Below are positions 8,371 to 17,709 of a stretch of DNA of 64,000 bases, piece by piece. Position numbers and translations under genes: made by a program. Source of the DNA: Acetobacter conturbans (GTDB lineage Bacteria > Pseudomonadota > Alphaproteobacteria > Acetobacterales > Acetobacteraceae); the NCBI RefSeq assembly GCF_011516755.1, contig NZ_WOSY01000001.1:310001-374000 (forward strand), read 5' to 3'. Positions within the stretch are counted from its first letter, which is position 1; every line of letters begins with the position of its first letter. Below the pieces are notes generated by a model. That model made no database searches, was not told where the DNA came from, and saw only the letters and a program-made list of their open reading frames with translations.

Positions 8371-9195
8371 ATGACATTTTTTCAGAAGATGCATGGATTG
8401 GGGAATGATTTCGTCATCATGGACGAGCGGACCGCCGCCCTTCCCCTGACACCAGCACGAATCGCCGCCCTCGCCGACCGCAGACGTGGCATCGGCTGCG
8501 ACCAGTTTGTCACCCTCTCCGCCCCGACCAAACCGGAAGCGTCTGTATCTGTGCGTTTTTTCAATCCCGATGGCAGCGAGGCAGGAGCCTGCGGCAATGC
8601 CTCCCGCTGCATCGCCAGCCTGATCGGGCAGGAAACAGCGGTCGATACCCTGACCTTCGAGACACGCGGCGGCCTGCTGAAAGCCAGTGTGCTGTCCCGG
8701 ACGGAAACCGGCGGCGCTGTCGTCACAGTGGATATGGGCCGTCCCGCAACCGACTGGCAGGCTGTGCCGCTTGCACGGGAGACCGATACCCTGCGTCTTC
8801 CCCTGCAGGGCGAACCCGCAGCACTCTCCATGGGCAATCCGCACGCGACCTTCTTTGTCGAGGATCTGGCCGAAGCCGAACGCGGTCCAGCCCTGGAAGT
8901 CGATCCGCTGTTCCCCGACCGCGCCAATATCGGATTTGCCCGGATCGATGCACCCGACCGGATGCGGCTGCGTGTCTGGGAACGCGGCGCGGGCTTCACG
9001 CTGGCCTGTGGTTCCGGCGCCTGTGCAGCCGTGGTGAATGCCGCGCGACGCGGGCTGGGCGCACGCCGGATGACGGTTGAGGTTGACGGCGGGGAGATGG
9101 GTATCGCATGGGAGGCAAACGATCATGTGCTGATGACCGGACCCGCCCAGCTTGCCTTTAAGGGGTCCGTCGACCTCGAGGCCTATCCAAAATGA
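8371..9195 (+). CDS. dapF: Diaminopimelate epimerase
   Basis: Interconverts LL- and meso-diaminopimelate in the lysine and peptidoglycan precursor pathway; cytoplasmic. It has 274 residues, the usual length. The two catalytic cysteines are in ACGNASRC (Cys74) and LACGSGACAA (Cys213). The N-terminus MTFFQKMHGLGNDFVIMD is characteristic and fixes the start at 8371; an adjacent in-frame ATG at 8368 would add one residue. No strong ribosome-binding site is seen. The stop overlaps the next start in an ATGA, so dapF, mtaB and ftsY are translationally coupled. Confidence 0.97.
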   Translation: MTFFQKMHGLGNDFVIMDERTAALPLTPARIAALADRRRGIGCDQFVTLSAPTKPEASVSVRFFNPDGSEAGACGNASRCIASLIGQETAVDTLTFETRGGLLKASVLSRTETGGAVVTVDMGRPATDWQAVPLARETDTLRLPLQGEPAALSMGNPHATFFVEDLAEAERGPALEVDPLFPDRANIGFARIDAPDRMRLRVWERGAGFTLACGSGACAAVVNAARRGLGARRMTVEVDGGEMGIAWEANDHVLMTGPAQLAFKGSVDLEAYPK

Positions 9196-10472
9196 CCGAC
9201 ACCCCTCCGGAACTGCCGGTCGCCCCCACGCAAGGCGTGGACATTCTGACCTTCGGCTGCCGTCTCAACACCTATGAGAGCGAGGTGATGCGCGGCCACG
9301 CGGCGACGCTGGAAGATGTCATCATCGTCAATACCTGCGCCGTCACCAATGAAGCCGAGCGGCAGGCGCGGCAGGCCATTCGCCGCGCCCATCGTGAACG
9401 TCCGGGCGCACGCATTGTCGTGACCGGCTGTGCGGCGCAGATCAATCCGGATCGTTGGGCTGCGATCCCCGGCGTGACACGGGTGCTGGGCAACGAAGAC
9501 AAGCTGAAGGCGGAAAGCTGGAGCCTGCCCGCCCTGAGCGCCGGCAATGCCGTCTCCGACATCATGGCGGCGAAGGAAACGGCGGCGCATCTGGTCACGG
9601 AATTCGCCGGACGCACCCGTGCCTTCGTGCAGGTGCAGCAGGGGTGCGACCATCGCTGCACTTTCTGCATCATCCCTTACGGACGCGGCCCCTCACGCTC
9701 CGTGCCGGTGGGCGTTGTGGTGGAGCAGGTGCGCGCTCTTGTTGCCGCAGGGTATCGCGAGGTCGTCCTGACCGGCGTGGACATCACCTCGTGGGGCGAT
9801 GATCTGCCCGGCACGCCACAACTCGGACAGCTCTGCCGACGCCTGCTGGCGCTCGTGCCGGAACTGGAGCGGTTGCGGCTGTCCTCCGTCGATCCCGTGG
9901 AGATCGACGACGACATCTGGCGGCTTCTGGAAAACGAACCCCGTTTTATGCCGTATCTGCACCTGTCATTGCAGGCAGGTTCGGACATGATCCTCAAGCG
10001 CATGAAGCGGCGGCATCTGGTGGCGGACGCTGCATCCGTCATTGAACGTGCACGGTCGATCCGGCCGGAGATCGGCCTCGGTGCCGACCTGATCGCCGGG
10101 TTCCCGACCGAGGATGACGCGCTGTTCGAGGAAACCCTGTCCTTCCTTGAGCAGGCCGCTCTCCCCTATCTGCATGTCTTTCCCTACAGCGCCCGTCCGG
10201 GAACGCCCGCGGCGAAGATGCCAGCCGTGCCTGTCGTCGAGCGTAAGGCCCGCGCCGCCCGGGTCCGGGCGGTCGGAGAGCAGTCGGCCCGGACCTATTT
10301 CAACAGTCTGCTCGGGCGCGAATTGCGCGTGCTGATGGAAACGGCGAACAGCGGCCACAGCGAGGAATTTGCCCCCGTCAGGCTGGCGCAGGGCCAGTCG
10401 GAGATGGGGCGCATCGAGGTCCTGCGTGCGGTAGCGGTTGACGCAGGCGGTCTGGTGGCGGAGATCGTGTGA
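9192..10472 (+). CDS. mtaB: tRNA t6A37 methylthiotransferase MtaB
   Basis: Radical-SAM enzyme that adds a methylthio group to N6-threonylcarbamoyladenosine at tRNA position 37. The N-terminal MTTase domain has FGCRLNTYESEVM and NTCAVTNEAERQ, whose cysteines bind the auxiliary cluster. The radical-SAM motif CDHRCTFC is at residues about 152-159. The FGCRLN signature separates MtaB from MiaB and RimO. The length of 426 residues is typical. The start overlaps the dapF stop by 4 bases, and the stop is 1 base before ftsY. Confidence 0.95.
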   Translation: MTDTPPELPVAPTQGVDILTFGCRLNTYESEVMRGHAATLEDVIIVNTCAVTNEAERQARQAIRRAHRERPGARIVVTGCAAQINPDRWAAIPGVTRVLGNEDKLKAESWSLPALSAGNAVSDIMAAKETAAHLVTEFAGRTRAFVQVQQGCDHRCTFCIIPYGRGPSRSVPVGVVVEQVRALVAAGYREVVLTGVDITSWGDDLPGTPQLGQLCRRLLALVPELERLRLSSVDPVEIDDDIWRLLENEPRFMPYLHLSLQAGSDMILKRMKRRHLVADAASVIERARSIRPEIGLGADLIAGFPTEDDALFEETLSFLEQAALPYLHVFPYSARPGTPAAKMPAVPVVERKARAARVRAVGEQSARTYFNSLLGRELRVLMETANSGHSEEFAPVRLAQGQSEMGRIEVLRAVAVDAGGLVAEIV

Positions 10473-10473
10473 C

Positions 10474-11436
10474 ATGGCACTCGGATTCTTCTCCCGTCTC
10501 AAGCAGGGGCTCTCGCGCTCCACCCAGAAACTCAGCGGCGTCTTCACCAAGCGAAAGCTCGATGAAGCAGCGCTTGAAGATCTGGAAGAGCACCTCATCG
10601 CGGCCGATCTCGGCCCCGAAGTCGCAGAACGTGTAATCGAGTCCTTCCGCAAGACCCGTTTCGGGGCGGAAGTGACGGACGATGAAATCCGCACCACGCT
10701 GGCCGACGAGATTGCCCGCGTTCTGGAACCTGTCGCCATTCCTTTCGAGCCGGACCCGGCGCTCAAGCCGCATGTCGTGCTGATGGTGGGTGTGAACGGC
10801 AGCGGCAAGACGACGACCATTGGCAAGATGGGTCGTTATTTCAGCGAGCAGGGCAAGAAAGTCATCATGGTAGCGGGAGATACGTTCCGCGCCGCCGCTG
10901 TGGAGCAGCTTCAGATCTGGGGTGAACGCACCAATGTGCCCGTGATCTCGGGCAAGCCCGGTGCTGACGCTGCCGGTCTCGCCTTTGAGGCCCTCAAGCG
11001 CGGTAAGGCGGAAGATGCCGACCTGCTACTGATCGACACGGCCGGCCGCCTCCACAACAAGGGCGCTCTGATGGAGGAGCTCGCGAAGATCATCCGCGTG
11101 ATGAAAAAATTCGACGAGACCGCGCCGCATTCCGTCATTCTCGTTCTGGATGCCACGACTGGGCAGAACGCCGTCGAACAGGTGCGCGTCTTCCGTGAAC
11201 TGGTGAACGTGACGGGCCTGATCGTGACCAAGCTGGACGGGTCCGCCCGCGGCGGCATCGTGGTGGCGCTGGCGAACCAGTTCAAGCTGCCGATCCATGC
11301 TGTTGGGGTGGGAGAGAAAGCAGAAGATCTGCGGCCTTTCTCAGCGCAGGAATTCGCGCGGGGGCTTGTGGGGCGAGCGGATATTTCAACCACGACCGAA
11401 GAGGTTTCCGAGGAAGAGAGCAGCCTTCAACCATAG
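10474..11436 (+). CDS. ftsY: Signal recognition particle receptor FtsY
   Basis: SRP receptor GTPase that docks ribosome-nascent chain complexes at the inner membrane. It has 320 residues with a short N-terminal region instead of the long acidic A domain of E. coli. The N domain is followed by the G domain: GVNGSGKTTT near residue 106, DTFRAAA, DTAGRLHN, and TKLDGSARGG. The ATG at 10474 gives MALGFFSRLKQGL, the usual FtsY opening; the longer frame starting at 10438 overlaps mtaB. Last gene of the dapF-mtaB-ftsY operon. Confidence 0.97.
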   Translation: MALGFFSRLKQGLSRSTQKLSGVFTKRKLDEAALEDLEEHLIAADLGPEVAERVIESFRKTRFGAEVTDDEIRTTLADEIARVLEPVAIPFEPDPALKPHVVLMVGVNGSGKTTTIGKMGRYFSEQGKKVIMVAGDTFRAAAVEQLQIWGERTNVPVISGKPGADAAGLAFEALKRGKAEDADLLLIDTAGRLHNKGALMEELAKIIRVMKKFDETAPHSVILVLDATTGQNAVEQVRVFRELVNVTGLIVTKLDGSARGGIVVALANQFKLPIHAVGVGEKAEDLRPFSAQEFARGLVGRADISTTTEEVSEEESSLQP

Positions 11437-11668
11437 GTGCTTTCTTCTCCTCAACCGCTGGTTTCTGAGGATTCAGAGACGAAAACGTTGCATAATCGAC
11501 ACAGACCGAGACAAACAGACACGCTCCCTGCGTTTGCCTGCGAATCCTGTTGTCTGGCATAAAATCGACAGACAGCATTATATAAGCGTCTCCGATTAAC
11601 GGATTCCCCACGAAATCTCTGGTCATTTTCCAGCACGCCCCGTTTCTGGAACAGGAAGGGAACTGAAA

Positions 11669-12925
11669 GTGCAGAAGCGTAAACTCTCCCTTATTTTTCT
11701 TGCCGTTACTTGCATAATCAGTTCGGTCGGCAATGCTCACGCCGCCATCAACCTGTTTGCGGCTCAACCCGGGGCGTCCGAATTTGAACAATGGTGGCGG
11801 AGCATCACGCTGGCCGGTCGGATTGATGGCGGCATCATGGCTAATCCGGCGCGTCCCGATAATGGTATCAATTTTGGCGATTTCATTGGCGACCACGCCA
11901 ATCAGGTCCAGCTCAACCAGTTTGCCCTGACCCTCGCACGGGCGATTGACACTACAAGCAACGATTACAGTTTCGGATTCACCCTCGAAGCCAGTTATGG
12001 CTCGGATTCACGGTACTACCATCTGCTGGGCATTTCCGACCGTGCCTTCAATGCGCGGTATCAGATCATTCCCTCGCACGCCCAAGTGGATGCACATCTG
12101 CCCTGGCTGACGAAACTGGGTATCGACATGCACGCCGGCATTCTGCAGGCACCCATGGGACCCGAAGCGTTCGATCCGAATGCCCGTCCCTTCTACACGT
12201 TCAGCTATACCGGTCAGTATTCGGTGCCTTTCCAGCATATCGGCATGATGACCACGATCCATGTGACGCCGATGATCGACGTGCTGACGGGCATCGATAC
12301 TGGTAACCAGACAACATTTGGCAACAGCGACAACAACAACAAACCTGCCGGTTATGCGGGCATCGCACTGAACAATCTTGCCGATGGCAAGCTGACCATT
12401 ACGGAACTCAGCCGTTTCGGGCCGGAAGATTCCCGTCTCGTTCTTGGGCGCGAAGCCAATAGTGCTATGCGGTTCTGGAATGATATTCTGGCCGTTTATA
12501 AGGTAACGCCCACCATAACCGTCACGGGCGAGTTCAATTACCTCCATGATGATGGCCTCCGTGCTGACACGGAAAGTTTTGTCTCTTATCTGTCTTGGAA
12601 CTTTGCCAAGAACTTCACCTTCAACTATCGCGGGGAAATCTATCGCGACAATACCGGTCAGATGGTGGTCAATTTTCTCACTAACGAAGGCTACATGAAC
12701 GGTATCGCTGGACGGTCAACTCCGACCGAGAGTGCTCCGCCAACCACATATGGCGCGATGACACTGGGCGTAACCTACAGGACATCGCTTGCAAAAGACC
12801 TTGGGTATTTCGCCATTCGTCCGGAAATCAGGTTTGATCGTTCTCTGAATGGGACCACACCGTTCAACGATGAACGCAACAGTGGCATGTTCACTTTTGG
12901 CGGTGATGCCATGATCGGTTTCTGA
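11669..12925 (+). CDS. Outer-membrane beta-barrel protein, OmpL/Bbp2-like porin
   Basis: A 418-residue exported protein. The signal peptide ends at AHA|AIN near residue 25. The body has alternating aromatic/polar strands, many Gly, Asn, Thr and Tyr residues and a terminal phenylalanine (GGDAMIGF), all typical of outer-membrane barrels. The opening segment WRSITLAGRIDGGIMANP and NQVQLNQFALTLARAID resembles the putative beta-barrel porin-2 family; this assignment is from pattern only. The GTG start at 11669 has an AGGAAGGG ribosome-binding site 8 bases upstream. It stands alone after a 232-bp gap in which I see no other gene. Confidence 0.78.
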   Translation: MQKRKLSLIFLAVTCIISSVGNAHAAINLFAAQPGASEFEQWWRSITLAGRIDGGIMANPARPDNGINFGDFIGDHANQVQLNQFALTLARAIDTTSNDYSFGFTLEASYGSDSRYYHLLGISDRAFNARYQIIPSHAQVDAHLPWLTKLGIDMHAGILQAPMGPEAFDPNARPFYTFSYTGQYSVPFQHIGMMTTIHVTPMIDVLTGIDTGNQTTFGNSDNNNKPAGYAGIALNNLADGKLTITELSRFGPEDSRLVLGREANSAMRFWNDILAVYKVTPTITVTGEFNYLHDDGLRADTESFVSYLSWNFAKNFTFNYRGEIYRDNTGQMVVNFLTNEGYMNGIAGRSTPTESAPPTTYGAMTLGVTYRTSLAKDLGYFAIRPEIRFDRSLNGTTPFNDERNSGMFTFGGDAMIGF

Positions 12926-12929
12926 AAAA

Positions 12930-12962
12930 GAAAAAGACGCAACAGTGAAAACTGTTGTGTCT
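12930..12962. terminator. Strong terminator between porin and flagellar operon
   Basis: A 12-bp stem AGACGCAACAGT/ACTGTTGTGTCT (one G-U pair) closed by a GAAA tetraloop. The minus strand continues into two T-runs, so it terminates the leftward flgE-flgK-flgL transcript; it also lies 9 bases after the rightward porin stop. Confidence 0.85.
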
Positions 12963-13033
12963 CTTCAATGAGGCCTCCCTGCCAGATGAGCCGATCTCCC
13001 GCGTGGCTTTGGCTGCGGGAATAGGCGTCTCAA

Positions 13034-14152
13034 TCACATATAACTGGCGAGAGTCATCCCTTTCATGTCCGCTATAAGCGTGTAGGACGCCTCCAGCTGC
13101 TCCTGAACCGTTGTGGTCTGAACCGAGATGGCAGCGAGATCGCTACTGCTCAGTTCTTTCACGTTCGAGAGCTGGGAAGTCAGCATCACGCTCATTGTCG
13201 AAAGTGAGCTTGACTGATTCGTCAGCGAGTTCTGGGTGATTCCCAGCGAGCCTTCCTCGTCGGTCAACTGGGTGGAAATCGTGGATGTCGATGACTGGAG
13301 CTGCGACACCAGATCCGAAAAATTCGAACTTGAGGTGTCGGCGCTCCCAAGGGAGGCCACGATCATCAGGTTTCGCATCAGATCCCGGATCGTCGAGCCT
13401 GTGGTCGTGGTGGAGTCCCCCGTGCTGGAGCCCTCCGTTGCCACCACCCCAACACTGATGGTCGTCGACTGCCCGATAACGGCTTTGCTTGCCAGCGATT
13501 GTGCTGAAACAGGATCGGTGGAAAGAGCCGAAGAAAATACGGAAAGATCGGATGTCGTGCCGGAACTGTCCGTATAAGTCGCGCCGCTTGAAGCATACTG
13601 AGTCGCGTCCGCGAAAACCGCCGACGCGCCAAGCGTATCCAACTGGCTGACGGCGCTCGACGTTGCCGTGGCAAGTTCACTCGTCGCCAGTCCACTCGCA
13701 TCGGTCACCGGAGCAGTCTGGGAATCCTGTCCCGCGAAAACATATCCAGTGCCACTGCTGGTATTGAGATACGTGCCCAGTTCCGAAAGCGCTGACTGGG
13801 CGCTTGCGACAATGGTGCTCAGTTCACTTTGCCCAAGGGTTCCTGAAAGAGAAACGAGATTGGTGGAAAGCGTTGTCGCAATGGAGGAGATCTGGGTCAG
13901 CGCCGTCTGGGTCGTATCCAGAGACGTCTGAGCGCTGGAAATAGATGACTGCCAGCTTGAGACCGCCGTTATTTGCGGATCCAGACTTAATGCCTGGGCA
14001 CGGTCATCGCCCAGCCCGACATAGGTGCTGGACTTCATGCCACTGGATGTCTCATCTGCGAGAGCTGTTTGCTGCTGCGTCAGGTTCTGGACTGCCTGCT
14101 GCAAAATATAGGCTGTGCCACTTGAACCGTACAGACCGACTGATGTGCTCAT
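13034..14152 (-). CDS. flgL: Flagellar hook-filament junction protein FlgL (HAP3)
   Basis: Flagellin-like junction protein secreted through the flagellar type III system. Its 372 residues have conserved N- and C-terminal flagellin-type helices: LQQAVQNLTQQQTALADETSSG near the start and LEASYTLIADMKGMTLASYM at the end. The middle is extremely Ser/Thr/Ala rich with few charged residues. It starts 5 bases after the flgK stop and is the last gene before the strong terminator. Flagellin itself is not in the window; FlgL rather than FliC is chosen because of the flgK partner and C-terminus. Confidence 0.88.
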   Translation of the reverse strand: MSTSVGLYGSSGTAYILQQAVQNLTQQQTALADETSSGMKSSTYVGLGDDRAQALSLDPQITAVSSWQSSISSAQTSLDTTQTALTQISSIATTLSTNLVSLSGTLGQSELSTIVASAQSALSELGTYLNTSSGTGYVFAGQDSQTAPVTDASGLATSELATATSSAVSQLDTLGASAVFADATQYASSGATYTDSSGTTSDLSVFSSALSTDPVSAQSLASKAVIGQSTTISVGVVATEGSSTGDSTTTTGSTIRDLMRNLMIVASLGSADTSSSNFSDLVSQLQSSTSTISTQLTDEEGSLGITQNSLTNQSSSLSTMSVMLTSQLSNVKELSSSDLAAISVQTTTVQEQLEASYTLIADMKGMTLASYM

Positions 14153-14157
14153 GACTG

Positions 14158-15693
14158 TTACACCGCATCCAGAAGGGCCGTGAACATGGATTGCACGGCG
14201 GTTATGATTTTTGCATTGGCTGTATAGGCGTTTTGCAAGGCGATAACTTTTGACATCTCGTTGTCCACATCCACACCCGACACGTTGGATACGCTTGTTG
14301 TCAGTGTGGTCTGAACAGAGGTCGCGGTTGTCAGATTAGACGATGCCGTCGAAGCCACGGAAGCCTGCGAGGACGTCAGCGCCGTCGCCAGATTGGCCAG
14401 GGTCTGACTACCGCTATAACCGGTCGAGATGGTCCCGTTCACCCCCAGACCGGAACTCGGCGCGGCCGGTGTGCCACTTCCCAGCGCTGTGGTCAGGAGC
14501 GATTCAGCCAATGTCGTCGAACCATCTTCTGAAAGAGAGGACGGATCGGATGAAAGTGAAGAACTGACCTGAATTGTGCTGGCGAAACCCACAATCCCGT
14601 CTGGCGTGCCCTCAGTCGTGCTGGAACTGGGGATTACCCCGGAACTGTCGGTGAAAAGGTCGATACCTGCAGAACTGAATCTGTCGGCCAGAGTATAAGC
14701 GAAAGAATCGAGCTGCGCCTGCATTGTCGGATAAGTGGTGTCCCGCAACTGGATGTTGGCACCGAGACTTCCGCCCGTGAGGTCCGAAGTCAGGTCCGTC
14801 GTGCTTCCCACCAGCGTAATCGCCGGAATATCACTGGAAGAGGATGAAGACGTCTCGGAGGACGTAGCCGCAAGAGTGATGTCTTCTGTCGTGAGGGGCC
14901 ATGTCGATGACGCTTCCAGCGTGCTCGAAGAGTCGGACGGATAGGTCGAGGTGGCGTTATTTTCGCTGTCCGTGGGATAGGTCGGCAGCTGTGTGCCATT
15001 GGCCGTCTTGACCAGCATGTCCCCTTTTGATGTCTCGGTATAAGACACGGAGATATAGGACGACAGGTCGGACATGGCAGCAGAACGCTGATTTTCCAGA
15101 TCGGCAGTACTGACTCCCTGAGCCTGCAATGTCATGATCTTTTTGGACAGCACGCCGATCGTCGTCAGGTCCGTATTGACCGACGATACTTCGGTAACAA
15201 TGGAATCCTCAGCCGACTGTCTCTGCGTCTGGTAAGCGGAAGAAAGCGTATTGATCGTGGAGGCGAGCGTCGATGCATCCGAGACGACAGTGCTTCGTGC
15301 CGTTGAATCGGTCGGCGAGGAAATCAGGGATGTAATCGCATCCGAAATATTGCCGACTTCGTCTGTCAATGAGCCCGTTGAGCCTGAATCCGAACTCGTC
15401 GTCCCCTGCAAGGCCGTAATAGCGGAGAGCGAGTTGTCTTCCACCGTCAGACCGGACACCTCGGCGTTCTGTGTGTAAAGACTGGCCTGAAGGGCAGCAT
15501 TCACATTTCGCGTGGTGAGGCCAATGGAAACACCCGAACCCGTTCCTGCGGTATCCTTGGCGTTCAGGTTCGCATTTTCCGACACATAGCCAGTTGTGCT
15601 TGCGTTGGAGACATTCTGCGAAACGACGCCAAGGGCGTACTGGGTACCCTCCAGCCCGCTGGTGGCAATTGACAGGGCGTTGTTCAGATCCAT
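14158..15693 (-). CDS. flgK: Flagellar hook-associated protein FlgK (HAP1)
   Basis: Hook-filament junction protein. The start MDLNNALSIATSGLEG at 15693 is used, not the longer frame at 15750, because it matches the rod/hook family N-terminus and has GGAG about 9 bases upstream. The N-terminal D0 helix ends with QNVSNASTTGYVSENANL. The C-terminal helix has the typical NEMSKVIALQNAYTANAKIITAVQSM-like pattern ending in FTALLDAV. 511 residues, slightly short for the family, with a Ser/Thr-dominated middle. Second gene of the flgE-flgK-flgL unit. Confidence 0.92.
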   Translation of the reverse strand: MDLNNALSIATSGLEGTQYALGVVSQNVSNASTTGYVSENANLNAKDTAGTGSGVSIGLTTRNVNAALQASLYTQNAEVSGLTVEDNSLSAITALQGTTSSDSGSTGSLTDEVGNISDAITSLISSPTDSTARSTVVSDASTLASTINTLSSAYQTQRQSAEDSIVTEVSSVNTDLTTIGVLSKKIMTLQAQGVSTADLENQRSAAMSDLSSYISVSYTETSKGDMLVKTANGTQLPTYPTDSENNATSTYPSDSSSTLEASSTWPLTTEDITLAATSSETSSSSSSDIPAITLVGSTTDLTSDLTGGSLGANIQLRDTTYPTMQAQLDSFAYTLADRFSSAGIDLFTDSSGVIPSSSTTEGTPDGIVGFASTIQVSSSLSSDPSSLSEDGSTTLAESLLTTALGSGTPAAPSSGLGVNGTISTGYSGSQTLANLATALTSSQASVASTASSNLTTATSVQTTLTTSVSNVSGVDVDNEMSKVIALQNAYTANAKIITAVQSMFTALLDAV

Positions 15694-15740
15694 GACCCAG
15701 AACTCCAGAAAAACCCCGCCACTTCCATGAATATGGTCAG

Positions 15741-15778
15741 GGCGCACCACGCCCGGCAGTTTTGCCGGAGTGGCGCCT
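15741..15778. repeat. Long GC-rich hairpin between flgE and flgK
   Basis: GGCGC.CCACGCCCGGC on the plus strand pairs with GCCGG.GTGGCGCC across a 6-base loop, about 15 pairs with small bulges. A T-run (TTTTATT) follows only on the plus strand, so it is not a normal terminator for the leftward flagellar operon. It could slow, protect or attenuate the flgE-flgK message, or stop antisense transcription. Confidence 0.6.
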
Positions 15779-15852
15779 TTTATTGAACCGGACGTGGCTT
15801 CCGATCTTTTTTCAGACTGCCACGCTCAGATGAAAAACAGGTTAAGAACCTA

Positions 15853-17181
15853 TTACTGGATCATTGCGATCGTTGACTGAAGCAGACTGTTCGCGGTCGT
15901 GATGACCTTTGTATTCGCCGTGTAAGCTTCCTGCGCAACGATCAGGCTCGACAGGTCCGACGTCAGATCCGTGGTGGAGGATTCCGTCGAGGAGGTTTCA
16001 AGCGTGCCCGTGCCGTTTGCACCGACGACACCCGTCGTCGCGGACCCGGAAGCCGCCGTCGCGACGTACGACTGCCCGTCGACAGCCATCAGGCCATCAG
16101 CATTTTTGAAGGATGACAGAGCAATCTTACCAACAAGCTGCGTGTCGCCATTGCTGAAGGTCGCCATGACGGAGCCATCACTCTCCATGGAAATCCCTTC
16201 ATAAGTCGCGGAGGTTGCGCTGTCGCTTGTGAGGGTGGGCGTCGTGGAGTTCTCGGTGGCGGTCGTGGTGCCGGAAGAGCTGCCGATCGTGCCGATATTC
16301 AGATCTACCGTCTGGCCCGCTGCGCCATTGGTGTAGGAAAGGGTGATCGGAAGAGTGGCCGTCGATCCTGTGGTGCTGTTGAGCACATTACCGCTGGAAT
16401 CCTTCACATCCAGAATATTGCCGCTGGAATCGAAGTCGACCGTATAGGAAGAACTATCGCTGGCGACCGCCATGGTTGAATCCGTCGAGGATGCCGCATT
16501 GGCGACCGTGACAGTGGAACTATAGGTGGTGGTTCCGTCTGTGGCGGTTGACGATGTCAGGGCTGACCAGTCCACGCTGAGCGAATGCGCCTGCGAGGTG
16601 GAATCATACACCGTCTGTGTCATGTCGGTCGCGGCGGAAGAAGAAAGTCCGCCAGTCTGCGTCAGCGTCGTCGTTTCCGTGGGACGGAACGTGACGTTGG
16701 AGACATTGAGCTGCGTCAGCTGATCGCTCAGGGTGCCCGTGGTGGAATCAGCCATATATCCGTCGAGATAATAGCCGGAAGTATTGACGAGGTAACCGTT
16801 CTTATCTTCGGAGAAATCACCGTTTCGCGTGTAATACTGCTGATCGGAGAAGCTTTCCGTGCCGGAAGTGGCTTGCCCGGATGCTTCCGACACGTCAAAG
16901 AAGCCATTGCCGGAAATGGCCAGCGCAAGAGAGTTCGTGCTGGTTGAAATGGTGCCCTGCGCCTGCGTCTGCGTGGTCGTCACGGCGCCGACGCCGTCAG
17001 AGACGGCCTGCCCACTGGAATAGGAAGAAAGGTTGTTAGAAACATAATCCTGAAAAGAGGTGTCTGAAGCCTTGTAACCGACCGTCTGGCTGTTCGCGAT
17101 ATTATTACTGAGATTGGTAAAAGCCGTTGACTGGGCATTCATACCCGCATCGGCGGTCGTCAGGGCATTGAAAATCGACAT
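15853..17181 (-). CDS. flgE: Flagellar hook protein FlgE
   Basis: Structural subunit of the flagellar hook. 442 residues. The N-terminus MSIFNALTTADAGMNAQS followed by LSNNIANSQTVGYKAS is the classic rod/hook signature. Next come LALAISGNGFFDV and YYTRNGDFSEDKNGYLVN, and the C-terminus has LIVAQEAYTANTKVITTANSLLQ. Strongly enriched in Ser, Thr, Gly and Asp. TAGGAG lies 7 bases before the ATG, and a sigma-54-type promoter lies about 60 bases upstream. First gene of the leftward hook operon. Confidence 0.95.
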   Translation of the reverse strand: MSIFNALTTADAGMNAQSTAFTNLSNNIANSQTVGYKASDTSFQDYVSNNLSSYSSGQAVSDGVGAVTTTQTQAQGTISTSTNSLALAISGNGFFDVSEASGQATSGTESFSDQQYYTRNGDFSEDKNGYLVNTSGYYLDGYMADSTTGTLSDQLTQLNVSNVTFRPTETTTLTQTGGLSSSAATDMTQTVYDSTSQAHSLSVDWSALTSSTATDGTTTYSSTVTVANAASSTDSTMAVASDSSSYTVDFDSSGNILDVKDSSGNVLNSTTGSTATLPITLSYTNGAAGQTVDLNIGTIGSSSGTTTATENSTTPTLTSDSATSATYEGISMESDGSVMATFSNGDTQLVGKIALSSFKNADGLMAVDGQSYVATAASGSATTGVVGANGTGTLETSSTESSTTDLTSDLSSLIVAQEAYTANTKVITTANSLLQSTIAMIQ

Positions 17182-17243
17182 GGATCACTCCTAAAGGGGG
17201 CCCCGGCAGCACGGATGCCGACGACCTCAACACCCCATAGACA

Positions 17244-17260
17244 TGCACGAAGCGTGCCAG
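17244..17260 (-). promoter_or_regulatory. Sigma-54 promoter for the flgE-flgK-flgL operon
   Basis: On the minus strand the site reads CTGGCACGCTTCGTGCA: an exact TGGCAC -24 box, 5-base spacer, then GTGC for the TTGC -12 box. The invariant GG and GC dinucleotides have the correct spacing. Predicted transcription start is near 17233, giving a 52-base leader before flgE. Confidence 0.75.
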
Positions 17261-17657
17261 ACCGTGCCGTATAACGATTTTTTTTCGAATGCCGGAAAAG
17301 CTTCGGAAAATCATGGGCTTTTTTCTTTCTTGCTTTCTCAGCATCCCCGCAAGGACAGCCACCTGAAACAAGGATGGTAAAAACAGACCCGGCATATAAT
17401 GCCTGCACGGCACATTTGACCGGCATCCGGCACCCTTTTCAACGACGGACGGTGTCATTCCGCTCAATGGGGAAAGAAGAAATTTGATACCCTGAGCGAG
17501 GCAAATGCACGTCTTTCCGGCCCGGAAGACCACTCAGCCAATTCCTTATAACACGTTTAAAAACCTATGATTATTTACAACATCCTCATAATCGTCCGGC
17601 ATGATGCCCTGACCGTCGGACACCATAAGCGCCTTGTCACAGGCATTTCGCTGAATG

Positions 17658-17674
17658 TTGGCCCGAAACTTGCA
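17658..17674 (+). promoter_or_regulatory. Sigma-54 promoter for fliK-flgD
   Basis: TTGGCCCGAAACTTGCA matches the sigma-54 consensus with one mismatch in the -24 box and a perfect TTGC -12 box at the standard spacing. The predicted start near 17685 lies 25 bases before the fliK ATG at 17710 and downstream of the alternative ATG at 17674. Confidence 0.78.
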
Positions 17675-17709
17675 TGCTCTACGGGCATATCATTCGGTTG
17701 GGTTTAGTC

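Larger units (their letters stand above)
17182..17709. other. Divergent flagellar intergenic region
   Basis: About 530 bases without a convincing gene. It separates flgE (leftward) from fliK (rightward) and holds a sigma-54 promoter near each end. The roughly 400 bases between them are where an upstream activator would be expected to bind; I see a pyrimidine-rich tract at 17318-17340 but no clear dyad. Short frames here lack ribosome-binding sites and family similarity. Confidence 0.6.
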
